Shown piece by piece: positions 18,302-26,552 of a stretch of 64,000 bases of DNA. The DNA comes from Algicola sp. (GTDB taxonomy: Bacteria > Bacteroidota > Bacteroidia > Flavobacteriales > Flavobacteriaceae). Under the pieces are notes generated by a model. The model was not told the origin of the DNA, made no database searches, and saw only the letters and a list, made by a program, of their open reading frames with translations. Position numbers and translations under genes: made by a program. The stretch lies in assembly GCA_018222915.1 (NCBI GenBank), contig JAAEZI010000002.1:92653-156652 (forward strand). Direction: 5' to 3'. The stretch's first letter is position 1, and each line of letters begins with the position of its first letter.

Positions 18302-19306
18302 TCAATTAAACTCAATTTCGTAATTTAATCTATTAGTGAGTGACCTTAATTGCTTTTTGGTCTTAAAAATATTAGAGAAAAGTGTGTGGCTCCAACCAAT
18401 TTGTTTTGAGAAATCATTGAATGACTCTTCTCTCCAATTAAATCCTTCTTTCCAAAATTTATTAGGCGAAATATAGCAAAACGTATAATCAAAAATAAAG
18501 CTCGATTCATTTTCATTAGACAGGCTAGCGATTGACTGTGGCGCCAATAAGGTGATATCATACTGCTTACAGCGCTCCCTAACAGCCCTAATCACTTCAG
18601 GGTAATCATTTGTTAAGGTGGAAATATCAAAGTCATTGTACTCGGTATTTCCGATTTTCTGAATGGGTCTGATTTGAAGAATATCAAAACTTTCCGGACT
18701 GAAATGCTTGAAAAATTCTTGCAACTCGTAAAAGTTGTCCTTATTAAAGGTGTAATTGATTCTAACCTTAAAATTATAAGTAGCTTTTAAGGCTTCAAAT
18801 GCCTTAAATGCATTGAGGAATTTTTCATAACTAGCCTTTTGCATAAAGCTTTCGTAACTCTCCTTAGTAACCCCATGTAGGGAAATTGTAAACTCATTAA
18901 GACCTGCTTTCAACAAGGCTTCAATTTTTTCCTCAGTAAGTAAATTGGCATTGGTTGTAATTGAAATATAAGGCACTTGATATTGTTTCCCTAAAGCGAC
19001 AATTTTTTCGAGATTCTTGTATAAGGTAGGTTCTGTTCCACAGCCTATTTGAAGTTTTAAAGCACGTTTAAATATGGCTTTTGCCACCAAATCTAAATCA
19101 TCAGGTTTAAATTGACCTTTTAGGGTTTTAACATAATCGGCATCCGTAAAATAACACATCTTACAACGCAAATTACAAGCCATCACAGGATCCAGGTTCA
19201 CAGCTAAATACCTTTTATTGAACTTGTGTAACAAAAAAAGCCCTAGAAACTTAATTCTATGGCTTTTTATTTTTCTATTGAGTTGTAATAGCTTGTAAAT
19301 ATTCAC
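18302..19306 (-). CDS. Radical SAM protein
   Basis: 334 residues. The iron-sulfur motif CxxxCxxC is C44-NLR-C48-KM-C51, followed by YF, as in the radical SAM superfamily; next come a glycine-containing SAM-binding stretch (LQIGCGTEPTLYKN) and a TIM-barrel pattern (YISITTNANLLTEEKI, EFTISLHGVTKESYE). Few other cysteines are present, so a full SPASM domain with auxiliary clusters is not evident. Substrate unknown. The gene starts 5 nt after trhO, suggesting cotranscription, but a terminator-like hairpin lies within codons 13-25 (19233-19268). Confidence 0.88.
   Translation of the reverse strand: MNIYKLLQLNRKIKSHRIKFLGLFLLHKFNKRYLAVNLDPVMACNLRCKMCYFTDADYVKTLKGQFKPDDLDLVAKAIFKRALKLQIGCGTEPTLYKNLEKIVALGKQYQVPYISITTNANLLTEEKIEALLKAGLNEFTISLHGVTKESYESFMQKASYEKFLNAFKAFEALKATYNFKVRINYTFNKDNFYELQEFFKHFSPESFDILQIRPIQKIGNTEYNDFDISTLTNDYPEVIRAVRERCKQYDITLLAPQSIASLSNENESSFIFDYTFCYISPNKFWKEGFNWREESFNDFSKQIGWSHTLFSNIFKTKKQLRSLTNRLNYEIEFN
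19233..19268 (-). terminator. Terminator-like hairpin inside the 5' coding region of the radical SAM gene
   Basis: On the minus strand AAAAAGCC-A-TAGAA pairs with TTCTA-G-GGCTTTTTTT around a TTAAGT loop, ending in a U-run. It lies about 40-75 nt beyond the trhO stop, where a trhO terminator would be expected, yet it encodes residues 13-25 of the next protein. Possible attenuator. Confidence 0.45.
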
Positions 19307-19311
19307 TGCAC

Positions 19312-20376
19312 CTATTTTTTAAGTGACTCAAAAATATTCCTGAGATCTTTTTTGAAAGGCAAATGATCTGCTCGTCCTTTTTTAAAAATGTCATTACTAT
19401 TGCCTTGTCCTTTTCTCAATGCTTTTTGCTCTTCGTAAGGAAGTCTATTGATTTCCAAGCAATTGGTAGAGCAACAATTTTCCATTTGAGCTTTACATTC
19501 TTCACACTGAATGAAAAGTAAATGACAAGCCTCGTTCGCACAATTAGTGTGCATATCTGCAGGCTTCCCACATTGATGACAGTTGGCAATAACGTCATCA
19601 CTAATGCGTTCAGAACGTCGTTGATCGAACACAAAGTTTTTTCCTATGAACTTATTCTCCAAATTATTCGCTTCAACCTGTCTCACATAATTAATAATGC
19701 CGCCTTCCAGTTGAAACACATTTTTGAACCCCTTGTGTTTGTAGTAAGCACTTGCCTTTTCACAGCGAATACCTCCTGTACAGTACATCACAAGATTCTT
19801 ATCTTCCTTGTGTTCTTTTAAATCCTCTTCAATTAAATCCAAGGACTCTCTAAACGTATCCACATCAGGTGTTACAGCATTTTTAAAATGACCTATTTCA
19901 CTTTCATAATGATTACGCATATCCACTAATACAGTATTTGGGTCTTCTATAAGCGTATTGAATTGTTCAGCACCAACATGAACACCTTTATTAGTCACAT
20001 CAAAAGTAGCGTCATTTAAACCATCAGCCACAATCTTATGACGCACTTTGACTTTCAATTTCAAAAAGGCAAAATTATCATGCTCTATGGCTATGTTTAA
20101 TCGCACATTTTCTAAAAAAGTAATCGTATCTAAATGGTTTTTAAAAGCTTCAAAATTATCTGCAGGTACAGAAAGTTGTGCATTTATGCCTTCGTTCGCA
20201 ATGTAGATTCTACCTAAAACGTCTAGCTCATCCCATGCTAAAAACATGTGGTTTCTAAAAATTTCGGTATTATTAATTTTGGCGTACTTATAAAAAGAGA
20301 TCGTTAAGCGTTCTTTTCCCGCTTTTTCGATGAGACTAGCTCTTTCTTCAGCACTTAAGTTATTGTACAGTTGCAT
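19312..20376 (-). CDS. trhO: tRNA uridine(34) hydroxylase TrhO (rhodanese domain)
   Basis: 354 residues. An N-terminal acylphosphatase-like domain (LGRIYIANEGINAQLSVP) precedes a rhodanese domain with the active loop C199-TGGIR-C205-EK, the arrangement of the YceA/TrhO family, which makes 5-hydroxyuridine at position 34 of certain tRNAs. The C-terminal third (about 260-310) is crowded with cysteine and histidine (CHQCGKPADMH, CEECKAQMENCCSTNC), a likely zinc-binding extension found in many family members. A consensus promoter lies upstream (20414-20442), just past a terminator. The radical SAM gene follows after 5 nt. Confidence 0.9.
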   Translation of the reverse strand: MQLYNNLSAEERASLIEKAGKERLTISFYKYAKINNTEIFRNHMFLAWDELDVLGRIYIANEGINAQLSVPADNFEAFKNHLDTITFLENVRLNIAIEHDNFAFLKLKVKVRHKIVADGLNDATFDVTNKGVHVGAEQFNTLIEDPNTVLVDMRNHYESEIGHFKNAVTPDVDTFRESLDLIEEDLKEHKEDKNLVMYCTGGIRCEKASAYYKHKGFKNVFQLEGGIINYVRQVEANNLENKFIGKNFVFDQRRSERISDDVIANCHQCGKPADMHTNCANEACHLLFIQCEECKAQMENCCSTNCLEINRLPYEEQKALRKGQGNSNDIFKKGRADHLPFKKDLRNIFESLKK

Positions 20377-20413
20377 GCTATACTAATGTTAAGGTTAAAG
20401 ATTATCTATGTTG

Positions 20414-20442
20414 CAAAGGTATTCTTTTTCAACAAATATCAA
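20414..20442 (-). promoter_or_regulatory. Bacteroidota-type promoter of trhO
   Basis: On the minus strand TTG (20440-20442), 18-nt spacer, then TACCTTTG (20414-20421), a match to the TTG / TAnnTTTG consensus of Bacteroidota housekeeping promoters. Transcription would start near 20407, about 30 nt before the trhO ATG. Confidence 0.65.
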
Positions 20443-20453
20443 ATGGATGACAT

Positions 20454-20488
20454 AAAAAAGCCCACTAGCTTTGCTAAAGGGCTTTTTT
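20454..20488 (-). terminator. Terminator ending the small minus-strand unit upstream of trhO
   Basis: AAAAAAGCCC (20454-20463) pairs with GGGCTTTTTT (20479-20488), with an inner AGC/GCT pairing. It is symmetrical and could act in both directions. As no large gene ends here, its presence implies a short transcript coming from the right. Confidence 0.8.
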
Positions 20489-20545
20489 GAGGACTAACTC
20501 GTTATTAATATTTTTAAAATGTTTGTCTTAAAAATATGGAACGAG

Positions 20546-20638
20546 TTAACCTCCATCGGCTTTACAATTACTGTTTATACCTACAGTAACTGAAACACCT
20601 AATGCGAAATTTAAAATAATTTTTCTAAAGAATCTCAT
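20546..20638 (-). CDS. Candidate 30-residue peptide
   Basis: ATG at 20638 to TAA at 20546. The product begins MRFFRKIILNFALGVSV, that is a basic start, a hydrophobic stretch of about 15 residues, then a short tail with one cysteine ending KADGG. A strong terminator lies 58 nt downstream and no longer gene occupies this strand, which supports a genuine short transcript. No family recognised. It could be a membrane micropeptide, a peptide precursor or a chance frame. Confidence 0.4.
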   Translation of the reverse strand: MRFFRKIILNFALGVSVTVGINSNCKADGG

Positions 20639-20688
20639 TTTCAAATAAGCATTAAATTTTTGGATATGCTTTATAGCCTTTGAGTCTC

Positions 20689-20786
20689 GGAAGTTACTAG
20701 ATTAACTGATTTTCTTGACTCAGTCGCGCTGCTTTTCTAGAAAAAGCACAAAGTCAATCAAATTCAGAAATGCTAGTAAAGCTTCC
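20689..20786. promoter_or_regulatory. Nested three-helix RNA structure candidate
   Basis: Outer stem: 20689-20700 pairs with 20773-20786 (12 bp, one 2-nt bulge). Middle stem: TTGACT 20715-20720 with AGTCAA 20752-20757. Inner hairpin: GCTTTT 20731-20736 with AAAAGC 20742-20747. It overlaps the 24-codon ORF on the minus strand, so it may regulate translation or transcription there. Confidence 0.45.
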
Positions 20787-20794
20787 TTTTTCAT
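20720..20794 (-). CDS. Candidate 24-residue peptide, preceded by a 7-residue leader frame
   Basis: ATG at 20794 to TGA at 20720 encodes MKKEALLAFLNLIDFVLFLEKQRD when read in full, a short amphipathic/hydrophobic peptide. Directly upstream a seven-codon frame MKKKLLN (20794-20817) ends in TAATG, so its stop overlaps this start by one base, the arrangement used for translational coupling. Both frames begin with a similar sequence because of a tandem repeat. The ORF is embedded in strong secondary structure. Only weak promoter-like sequence is seen further upstream. Could be chance. Confidence 0.3.
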   Translation of the reverse strand: MKKEALLAFLNLIDFVLFLEKQRD

Positions 20795-20817
20795 TAGTTT
20801 AAAAGCTTCTTTTTCAT
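20773..20817 (-). repeat. Imperfect tandem repeat of about 22 bp
   Basis: Minus strand ATGAAAAAGAAGCTTTTAAA... is followed directly by ATGAAAAAGGAAGCTTTACT..., giving two closely spaced start codons in the same sequence context. Confidence 0.6.
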
Positions 20818-20938
20818 AACAAGATTTCCCAATCTCAATTGGTAGATGCAAAAAGTTTAAAAAGGTTGCGTCTTAAGGTCAAAAAAATTAAAAGATGTTG
20901 TATTTTAGCTAACGTTTCAAATTAAAAATTACAGATAG

Positions 20939-21943
20939 ATGAGCAGTGAAAAAGACGCAAAATTAAAAGCATTAAAATTAACTTTAGATAAATTAGATAA
21001 GGCTTACGGAAAAGGAACAGTAATGAAAATGAGCGATCAGGCGGTCGTTGATGTAGATGCTATTCCGTCGGGATCCTTAGGACTCGACATTGCTTTAGGA
21101 GTAGGTGGATATCCTAGAGGACGTGTGATAGAAATTTATGGTCCAGAGTCTTCGGGTAAAACAACCTTGACTTTGCATGCCATTGCTGAAGCACAAAAAG
21201 CTGGAGGTATAGCAGCTTTTATAGATGCAGAACACGCCTTCGACAGAACCTATGCCGAAAAACTGAATGTGGATATTGATAACTTGATTATCTCTCAACC
21301 CGACAATGGTGAACAAGCACTTGAAATCACTGATAATTTGATTCGTTCCGGCGCTATTGATATTGTCGTTGTGGATTCCGTAGCGGCCTTAACACCTAAA
21401 AGTGAAATTGAAGGAGAAATGGGAGATTCCAAAATGGGATTACATGCCCGATTAATGTCACAAGCATTGAGGAAACTTACAGGTTCGATTAGTAAGACCA
21501 ACTGTACGGTTATTTTTATCAACCAATTACGTGAAAAAATTGGCGTTATGTTTGGGAACCCAGAAACCACAACAGGTGGAAATGCGTTGAAATTCTATGC
21601 ATCTGTGCGGTTAGATATTAGAAGGTCGACACAAATTAAGGAAACCGATGGCACTGTTGCTGGAAACAAAACCAGAGTAAAGGTCGTCAAGAACAAAGTC
21701 GCTCCACCATTCAAAATGTGTGAATTCGATATCATGTATGGTGAAGGGATTTCAAAAGTCGGTGAAATATTAGATGTGGCTGTAGAGCACGAAATCATTA
21801 AAAAGAGTGGCTCATGGTTTAGTTATGGTGACACGAAACTTGGTCAAGGGCGTGATGCTGTAAAATCTCTTATTAAAGATAATCCTGAGCTTATGGATGA
21901 ATTGGAAGAGAAAGTTCGAGCAATTATTAGTTCAAACGACTAA
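20939..21943 (+). CDS. recA: Recombinase RecA
   Basis: 334 residues, full length for RecA. Walker A is GPESSGKT at 68-75, Walker B is [10 protein letters not shown], and the conserved stretches [21 protein letters not shown] (loop L2 region) and LRKLTGSI are present. It forms the nucleoprotein filament for homologous recombination and activates SOS self-cleavage of LexA-type repressors where present. Monocistronic: a long intergenic region precedes it and a terminator follows at 21961. No LexA-type operator was recognised upstream, in line with the absence of a classic SOS box in many Bacteroidota. Confidence 0.98.
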   Translation: MSSEKDAKLKALKLTLDKLDKAYGKGTVMKMSDQAVVDVDAIPSGSLGLDIALGVGGYPRGRVIEIYGPESSGKTTLTLHAIAEAQKAGGIAAFIDAEHAFDRTYAEKLNVDIDNLIISQPDNGEQALEITDNLIRSGAIDIVVVDSVAALTPKSEIEGEMGDSKMGLHARLMSQALRKLTGSISKTNCTVIFINQLREKIGVMFGNPETTTGGNALKFYASVRLDIRRSTQIKETDGTVAGNKTRVKVVKNKVAPPFKMCEFDIMYGEGISKVGEILDVAVEHEIIKKSGSWFSYGDTKLGQGRDAVKSLIKDNPELMDELEEKVRAIISSND

Positions 21944-21960
21944 AAAAACAATCGTGAAAT

Positions 21961-21990
21961 AAAAAAATCCCTCTTTTTGGGATTTTTTTT
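21961..21990 (+). terminator. recA terminator
   Basis: AAAAAAATCCC (21961-21971) pairs with GGGATTTTTTT (21979 onward) around a T-rich loop, followed by a U-run on the plus strand, 17 nt past the recA stop. Confidence 0.85.
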
Positions 21991-22067
21991 GCTTTTAGAC
22001 GCAACCATTGTATAAATTTTGCATCTAGTTATTGAAATCAACCGTATTTCAAAACCAAATTTTACAA

Positions 22068-22475
22068 ATGAAGAAGATTTTTATAATAAGTTTTTTACTG
22101 TTTTCCCTGTTTTCATGTAGTGTAGGAGACGATACGCCTAATTTCTATTATGAGATTTTGCCTGTGGAAAGTGTGGATATCCCTGATGAATTTCAGTTTG
22201 GAAGTGTTCATGAAATTTCCTTAACCTATTACAAGCCAACTGATTGCCATGTGTTTAACAATTTTTTTTATGAAACAGACCTCAACCAAAGAACTGTAGC
22301 TGTGGTGACTTCTGTGTATACCAATCAAAATTGTAATGATGTGAATAATCTTGAAGAGGTGTCTTTTAATTTTGAAGTTAACAGCTTTGAACCATACACT
22401 TTTAGATTTTGGCAAGGAACCGATGAAAACGGGAATGACACCTACTACATTGTTGAAGTACCTGTAGTAGAATAA
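22068..22475 (+). CDS. Hypothetical lipoprotein
   Basis: 135 residues from the ATG at 22068; an in-frame TTG at 22032 is rejected because this ATG gives a proper lipoprotein signal (MKKIFIISFLLFSLFSC, lipobox LFSC, lipidated C17). The mature domain is acidic and probably beta-sandwich-like, with two cysteines (DCHVFNNF and NQNCNDVN) that could form a disulfide. No family recognised. It directly precedes the ECF sigma gene (25-nt gap) and may be part of the same transcript, which would make it a candidate envelope component linked to that signalling pair. Confidence 0.75.
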   Translation: MKKIFIISFLLFSLFSCSVGDDTPNFYYEILPVESVDIPDEFQFGSVHEISLTYYKPTDCHVFNNFFYETDLNQRTVAVVTSVYTNQNCNDVNNLEEVSFNFEVNSFEPYTFRFWQGTDENGNDTYYIVEVPVVE

Positions 22476-22500
22476 TTAACTTTTAATAAAATCCAATCAT

Positions 22501-23043
22501 GTGAGTTTAGACCAACTCATAGAGCAGTGTAAAAAAAATGATGCTCAAGCACAAAGTCAACTATATAAGCTATACGCGAGTAAACTGTTTTCGATTTGCT
22601 TGAAGTATTCCCGTAATTATGCCGAAGCGGAAGATAATTTACAGGACGCTTATATCACGATTTTTAAAAAAATACATCAATTTAAAAGTCAAGGTTCTCT
22701 GGAAGGTTGGATGAAAAGAATTACGATTAATACGGCTTTGCAGCGCTACAGAAGTGCTGGAGTTTTTAGTATTGTCAATGAAGAACAAATTGAAGATGTT
22801 TCGGTGGAAGTTGAAGACAATCAGATGAGTCTTGACTTTCTTTTAAACATCATTCAAGAATTACCAGATCGGTATCGATTGGTATTTAATTTATATGCCT
22901 TAGACGATTATTCGCATAAGGAGATTGCAGACATGTTGGCTATTTCAACAGGTACATCAAAATCAAATTTAGCAAGAGCACGTTTGATTTTAAAAGATAA
23001 AATTGAAGAACATAAAGCGAGTCTCAACTCGCAAAGTTTATAA
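22501..23043 (+). CDS. ECF-family RNA polymerase sigma factor
   Basis: 180 residues starting with GTG at 22501 (an ATG one base earlier in phase runs straight into TGA). Sigma region 2 is visible in LYKLYASKLFSICLKYSRNYAEAEDNLQDAY and FKSQGSLEGWMKRITIN (-10 recognition), and region 4 in LPDRYRLVFNLYALDDYSHKEIADML followed by STGTSKSNLARAR, a helix-turn-helix for the -35 element. The stop overlaps the ATG of the next gene (TAATG), a strong sign of coupled synthesis of a sigma/anti-sigma pair. Regulon unknown; envelope stress is the usual theme. Confidence 0.92.
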   Translation: MSLDQLIEQCKKNDAQAQSQLYKLYASKLFSICLKYSRNYAEAEDNLQDAYITIFKKIHQFKSQGSLEGWMKRITINTALQRYRSAGVFSIVNEEQIEDVSVEVEDNQMSLDFLLNIIQELPDRYRLVFNLYALDDYSHKEIADMLAISTGTSKSNLARARLILKDKIEEHKASLNSQSL

Positions 23044-24647
23044 TGAGTGATAAAAAACATATAGACAAACTCTTTAAAGAGCAACTTAAAAATTTTGAAG
23101 TTGCTCCAGATGACGCTGTTTGGGAACGAATTGAGAAGGAACTCCACAAGGAAGATCGCAAAAAACGAATCATTATTCCTCTTTGGTGGAAAGTTGCTGG
23201 TGTTGCGGCCGCACTTGTAGTAATGTTTACCGTTGGAAACGCTCTATTCAATAAGAGTACTGATACCGTGCAACCTCAGGTTGGAGACACTAAAATTAAG
23301 ACAGATTCAAACGAGACGATTGGTAAAGACAAAAAAGATAAGGCAACAAATCAATTATTGTCGAAAGAAGCGACCGATGACGCAGTAGTTGAAAATAATC
23401 AAACGGAGTCTACAGATTCAAACACCTCAGAAAAAAGTTTTGACACTGAGGCTTTAACTAATGAAGCATCAACCAATAACCCTGTGACTAACACATCTGA
23501 AGATTCAAATAAGAACATAAATAAAAACCCGTCCATACTCAAGGAAAAAGCGTCAACGAAAGAGGCTGTTGCCAACACTAATTCTCAGAAGAAAGAGACG
23601 CAAAACTCCTTGAATAAAAGCCAATTACCTGTAAATAACACTGAGAAAAACAAGAAAAACTCCGTGGCCGTTTCAAAAGAAAATCAGAGTAAATCAACGG
23701 ATGACTTAAGAAAAGACCAATCAGAAATTGACAAATTACTTAAAGATTCAAAAAACGGGAAATCAACACAGGTCACAACTGCAAATAATTCTGAAACAGA
23801 ACATCAGCTTAAGACCATTGATTCGACTAAAGCTAGTCAAGCTCTGAAAGAAAAAAATGCCATTGAGGAGGCCATTGCAGATGCTGAAAAGTCAGAGGAT
23901 TCGATTGATAAAGCGGATATTCCGATGACCCGATGGAGTGTCGCACCCAATGTAGCTCCAGTGTATTTCAACACCTTAGGTAGAGGTTCTTCTCTGGATA
24001 ATCAATTCATTGATAATAATAAAGAAGGAGATGTGACTATGAGTTATGGTATCAAAGGGACGTACGCTATTAGTAAAAAATTAAGGATACGTGCGGGTGT
24101 ACACAAAGTAGATATGGGCTATACCACTGATAACATTTTAGTGTTTAATGATGCCAATGCTTCTGTTGAAAACGGCCGACTCTTGCAAAATATTAAACTG
24201 AATGACACGATGAATAACAATGCTTATGTAAGTGCCAATAGTGTGAGCTTTGCGTCTGGGCCAAATATTTTATCCACGAAAGAACAAGGTTCAATTGATC
24301 AACGTTTAGGTTTTATTGAAGTTCCTGTTGAAATTGAATACCAATTATTCAATAAGAAAGTTGGTGTGAATCTTATCGGTGGGTTTAGTACTCTATTCTT
24401 AAGCGATAATGAAGTTTACTCAGTACAAAATAATGGCAATAGAACGCTTATGGGAGAAGCCACTAATATTCGGGACATGAGCTACAGTGCCAATTTTGGT
24501 ATTGGTGTGAATTACAATTTTACGAGACAATTACAATTCAATCTTGAACCTACGTTCAAGTATCAAATAAATACCTTCAATAATACCGCTGGAGATTTTC
24601 AGCCCTTTTTTATTGGAGTTTATACAGGACTTAGTTTTAAGTTTTAG
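23043..24647 (+). CDS. Anti-sigma-like membrane protein with C-terminal outer-membrane beta-barrel
   Basis: 534 residues. Residues 1-42 are a charged cytoplasmic segment (LFKEQLKNFEVAPDDAVWERIEKEL) like short anti-sigma domains in Bacteroidota; 43-69 is a transmembrane helix (PLWWKVAGVAAALVVMFTVG). A low-complexity linker of about 225 residues rich in N, S, T, K and E follows, and from about 294 (MTRWSVAPNVAPVYFNTLG) the protein has alternating beta-barrel strands ending in an aromatic LSFKF, as in OmpA/OMP_b-brl-type barrels. One chain could thus span inner membrane, periplasm and outer membrane. Its start overlaps the sigma factor stop. The anti-sigma function is inferred from position and topology. 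Confidence 0.8.
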   Translation: MSDKKHIDKLFKEQLKNFEVAPDDAVWERIEKELHKEDRKKRIIIPLWWKVAGVAAALVVMFTVGNALFNKSTDTVQPQVGDTKIKTDSNETIGKDKKDKATNQLLSKEATDDAVVENNQTESTDSNTSEKSFDTEALTNEASTNNPVTNTSEDSNKNINKNPSILKEKASTKEAVANTNSQKKETQNSLNKSQLPVNNTEKNKKNSVAVSKENQSKSTDDLRKDQSEIDKLLKDSKNGKSTQVTTANNSETEHQLKTIDSTKASQALKEKNAIEEAIADAEKSEDSIDKADIPMTRWSVAPNVAPVYFNTLGRGSSLDNQFIDNNKEGDVTMSYGIKGTYAISKKLRIRAGVHKVDMGYTTDNILVFNDANASVENGRLLQNIKLNDTMNNNAYVSANSVSFASGPNILSTKEQGSIDQRLGFIEVPVEIEYQLFNKKVGVNLIGGFSTLFLSDNEVYSVQNNGNRTLMGEATNIRDMSYSANFGIGVNYNFTRQLQFNLEPTFKYQINTFNNTAGDFQPFFIGVYTGLSFKF

Positions 24648-24698
24648 GTTTTTTAGTTGGTTAGATAGTTATTGCAAACTTAATATGCAATGATGATG

Positions 24699-24731
24699 AA
24701 AAAGCTGCTCTGTGCCAAGAGCGGCTTTTTT
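24699..24731. terminator. Bidirectional terminator between the barrel protein and plsC
   Basis: AAAAAGC-GCTCT pairs imperfectly with AGAGC-GCTTTTTT across 24699-24731, with A-run and T-run flanks, so it can serve both convergent genes. It touches the plsC stop codon. Confidence 0.75.
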
Positions 24732-25458
24732 ATTGAGTTAATTGTGCTAAAAGAAGCTGATGCGCTTTTGCATTTATGCTTTTTGTATCTTCTATAGTGA
24801 GGTCTTTCGTAGGAATAAAAGTATGTACCTTCACTCTCATAGGTCCGGGTCCTCCACTGAAAAACGTATAAGAAAACCGCTTTTTATTATCCATGAATGT
24901 AATAGGAACAATAGGAATCTGATGATTAATTGCCATTCGAAAAGCACCGTCTTTGAAATCATCAAGTATGATGTGTTCATCTGGCACACCACCTTCAGGG
25001 AAAATACAAATACTCATGCCCTGTTTTAACCGTCTTTGTGCTCTTAAAAATACGGCTTGCCTACTTTTCGCACTACTTCTATCCACTAAAATACTCGTAC
25101 GCTTATAGAAAAACCCAAATAAGGGTATTTTTGCCAATTCTTTTTTACCAACAAACACAAATGGATTTTTCACCGTAACTAACATGAGCATTATGTCGGC
25201 CATAGAAGTGTGGTTTGCAATAAACATATAGCTTTTATCAGGTTGTGGTGATTGTTCTCGTTGAATTTTGACACGAAACCCCATTCCAAATAGAATAAAG
25301 CGCGCCCATAATCTAGCTAATCTAAAAAAGAAGGGATACCTCGATTCTTTTAATATGGAAATCACTAGTATGGGAAGGAGTATGATAATTGGTATGGCTA
25401 CCAAAACATAGAACCATATACGATAGAAAACCCAAAAGACTTGTTTAAATAGCTTCAT
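24730..25458 (-). CDS. plsC: 1-acyl-sn-glycerol-3-phosphate acyltransferase
   Basis: 242 residues from the ATG at 25458 (an in-frame TTG three codons upstream is less likely). N-terminal hydrophobic segment at about 8-36, then the acyltransferase HX4D motif H83-TSMA-D88, and the substrate-binding FPEGGVPDE motif about 70 residues on. The product transfers an acyl chain to lysophosphatidic acid at the inner membrane to make phosphatidic acid. Length and motif spacing fit the PlsC family. Convergent with the beta-barrel gene and divergent from trpS. Confidence 0.9.
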   Translation of the reverse strand: MKLFKQVFWVFYRIWFYVLVAIPIIILLPILVISILKESRYPFFFRLARLWARFILFGMGFRVKIQREQSPQPDKSYMFIANHTSMADIMLMLVTVKNPFVFVGKKELAKIPLFGFFYKRTSILVDRSSAKSRQAVFLRAQRRLKQGMSICIFPEGGVPDEHIILDDFKDGAFRMAINHQIPIVPITFMDNKKRFSYTFFSGGPGPMRVKVHTFIPTKDLTIEDTKSINAKAHQLLLAQLTQ

Positions 25459-25505
25459 AGGGCTCAAAACTACTTAAATTAATTCAACATTTCTATTAAA
25501 AAAAT

Positions 25506-25513
25506 TACCTTTG
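25506..25513 (+). promoter_or_regulatory. -7 element (TAnnTTTG) upstream of trpS
   Basis: TACCTTTG at 25506-25513. No good TTG at the -33 spacing. A start near 25520 would give a leader of about 50 nt to the chosen ATG at 25572. Confidence 0.45.
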
Positions 25514-25571
25514 CTGACGATATAAGTTGAATGAACAATTAAATTTATTTCCGCTTTTGCGGCAAACGGTC

Positions 25572-26540
25572 ATGGCAAGAATACTCACCGGCATACAAAG
25601 TACAGGAACACCACATCTAGGTAATATTTTAGGCGCAATTTTACCAGCTATTGAAATGGCGAACGATTCAAAAAACGAGTCGTATCTTTTTATTGCGAAT
25701 TTGCACACCCTAACACAAATCAAAGATGCTGCATTATTAAGACAACACACCTATTCTGTTGCAGCTACTTGGTTAGCTTTCGGTTTAGACATTAATAAAA
25801 CAGTGTTTTACAGACAGAGTGATATTCCACAGGTAACTGAATTGGCTTGGTATTTAGATTGTTTTTTTCCATTTAAACGACTGAAGCTAGCTCATGGCTT
25901 TAAAGATAAAGCAGATCGGCTGGATGATGTGAATTCAGGTCTTTTTATGTATCCAATGCTTATGGCTGCAGATATCCTTTTATACGATGCAGATATCATC
26001 CCAGTAGGAAAAGATCAATTACAACACATAGAAATGACGCGGGATGTTGCCACTCGTTTTCATGCCAAAATGGGAGAAACTTTTGTTTTACCTGAAAGTA
26101 AAGTACAAGAACAGACCAAATTAATTCCTGGTACCGATGGTGAAAAAATGAGCAAGAGTAGAAATAACTTTATCAATATATTCTTACCAGAAAAAAAATT
26201 ACGAAAACAAATCATGGCTATCGAAACCGATAGTACTCCGTTAGAAGAGCCTAAAGACTGGCGTACTTGTAATTGCTTTGCTTTATATAAATTATTGGCT
26301 TCTGAACAGGAGATTGAAACGATGGTTTCCAATTATGAAAATGGTGGTTACGGCTACGGCCATGCTAAACAAGCCTTGTTTGAATTGATTTTAGACAAAT
26401 TTAGCGTACAACGCGAGCGTTATGATCATTATATGAATCATCTAAATGAACTCGATGACGCTCTTGCCATTGGTGCGGAAAAAGCAAAAATCGTCGCTAA
26501 TGATGTTCTTGATCGTGTGCGTTCAAAAGTTGGTTATTAA
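25572..26540 (+). CDS. trpS: Tryptophanyl-tRNA synthetase
   Basis: 322 residues from the ATG at 25572 (MARILTGIQSTG), the usual family N terminus; a start at 25527 would add 15 residues with no family counterpart and leave almost no leader behind the promoter element. The class I signatures are TGTPHLGN (11-18, HIGH equivalent) and KMSKS at 192-196. It charges tRNA-Trp with tryptophan. Convergent with dprA, with 12 nt between the stop codons. Confidence 0.95.
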   Translation: MARILTGIQSTGTPHLGNILGAILPAIEMANDSKNESYLFIANLHTLTQIKDAALLRQHTYSVAATWLAFGLDINKTVFYRQSDIPQVTELAWYLDCFFPFKRLKLAHGFKDKADRLDDVNSGLFMYPMLMAADILLYDADIIPVGKDQLQHIEMTRDVATRFHAKMGETFVLPESKVQEQTKLIPGTDGEKMSKSRNNFINIFLPEKKLRKQIMAIETDSTPLEEPKDWRTCNCFALYKLLASEQEIETMVSNYENGGYGYGHAKQALFELILDKFSVQRERYDHYMNHLNELDDALAIGAEKAKIVANDVLDRVRSKVGY

Positions 26541-26552
26541 TCGTTTTTACAG

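Larger units (their letters stand above)
20377..20938. other. Divergent intergenic region trhO/recA, 562 bp
   Basis: From left to right: the trhO promoter (20414-20442), a strong terminator (20454-20488), a 30-codon minus-strand ORF (20546-20638), a nested RNA stem region (20689-20786) overlapping a 24-codon ORF (20720-20794), a tandem 22-bp repeat (20773-20817) and the recA upstream region. It appears to hold a small minus-strand transcription unit. Confidence 0.6.

Noticed and set aside
20860-20910. A -33/-7 promoter for recA (TTG at 20866 and TATTTTAG at 20901)
   Set aside because: The spacing of 32 nt is far from the usual 17-20 nt; no better pair was found.
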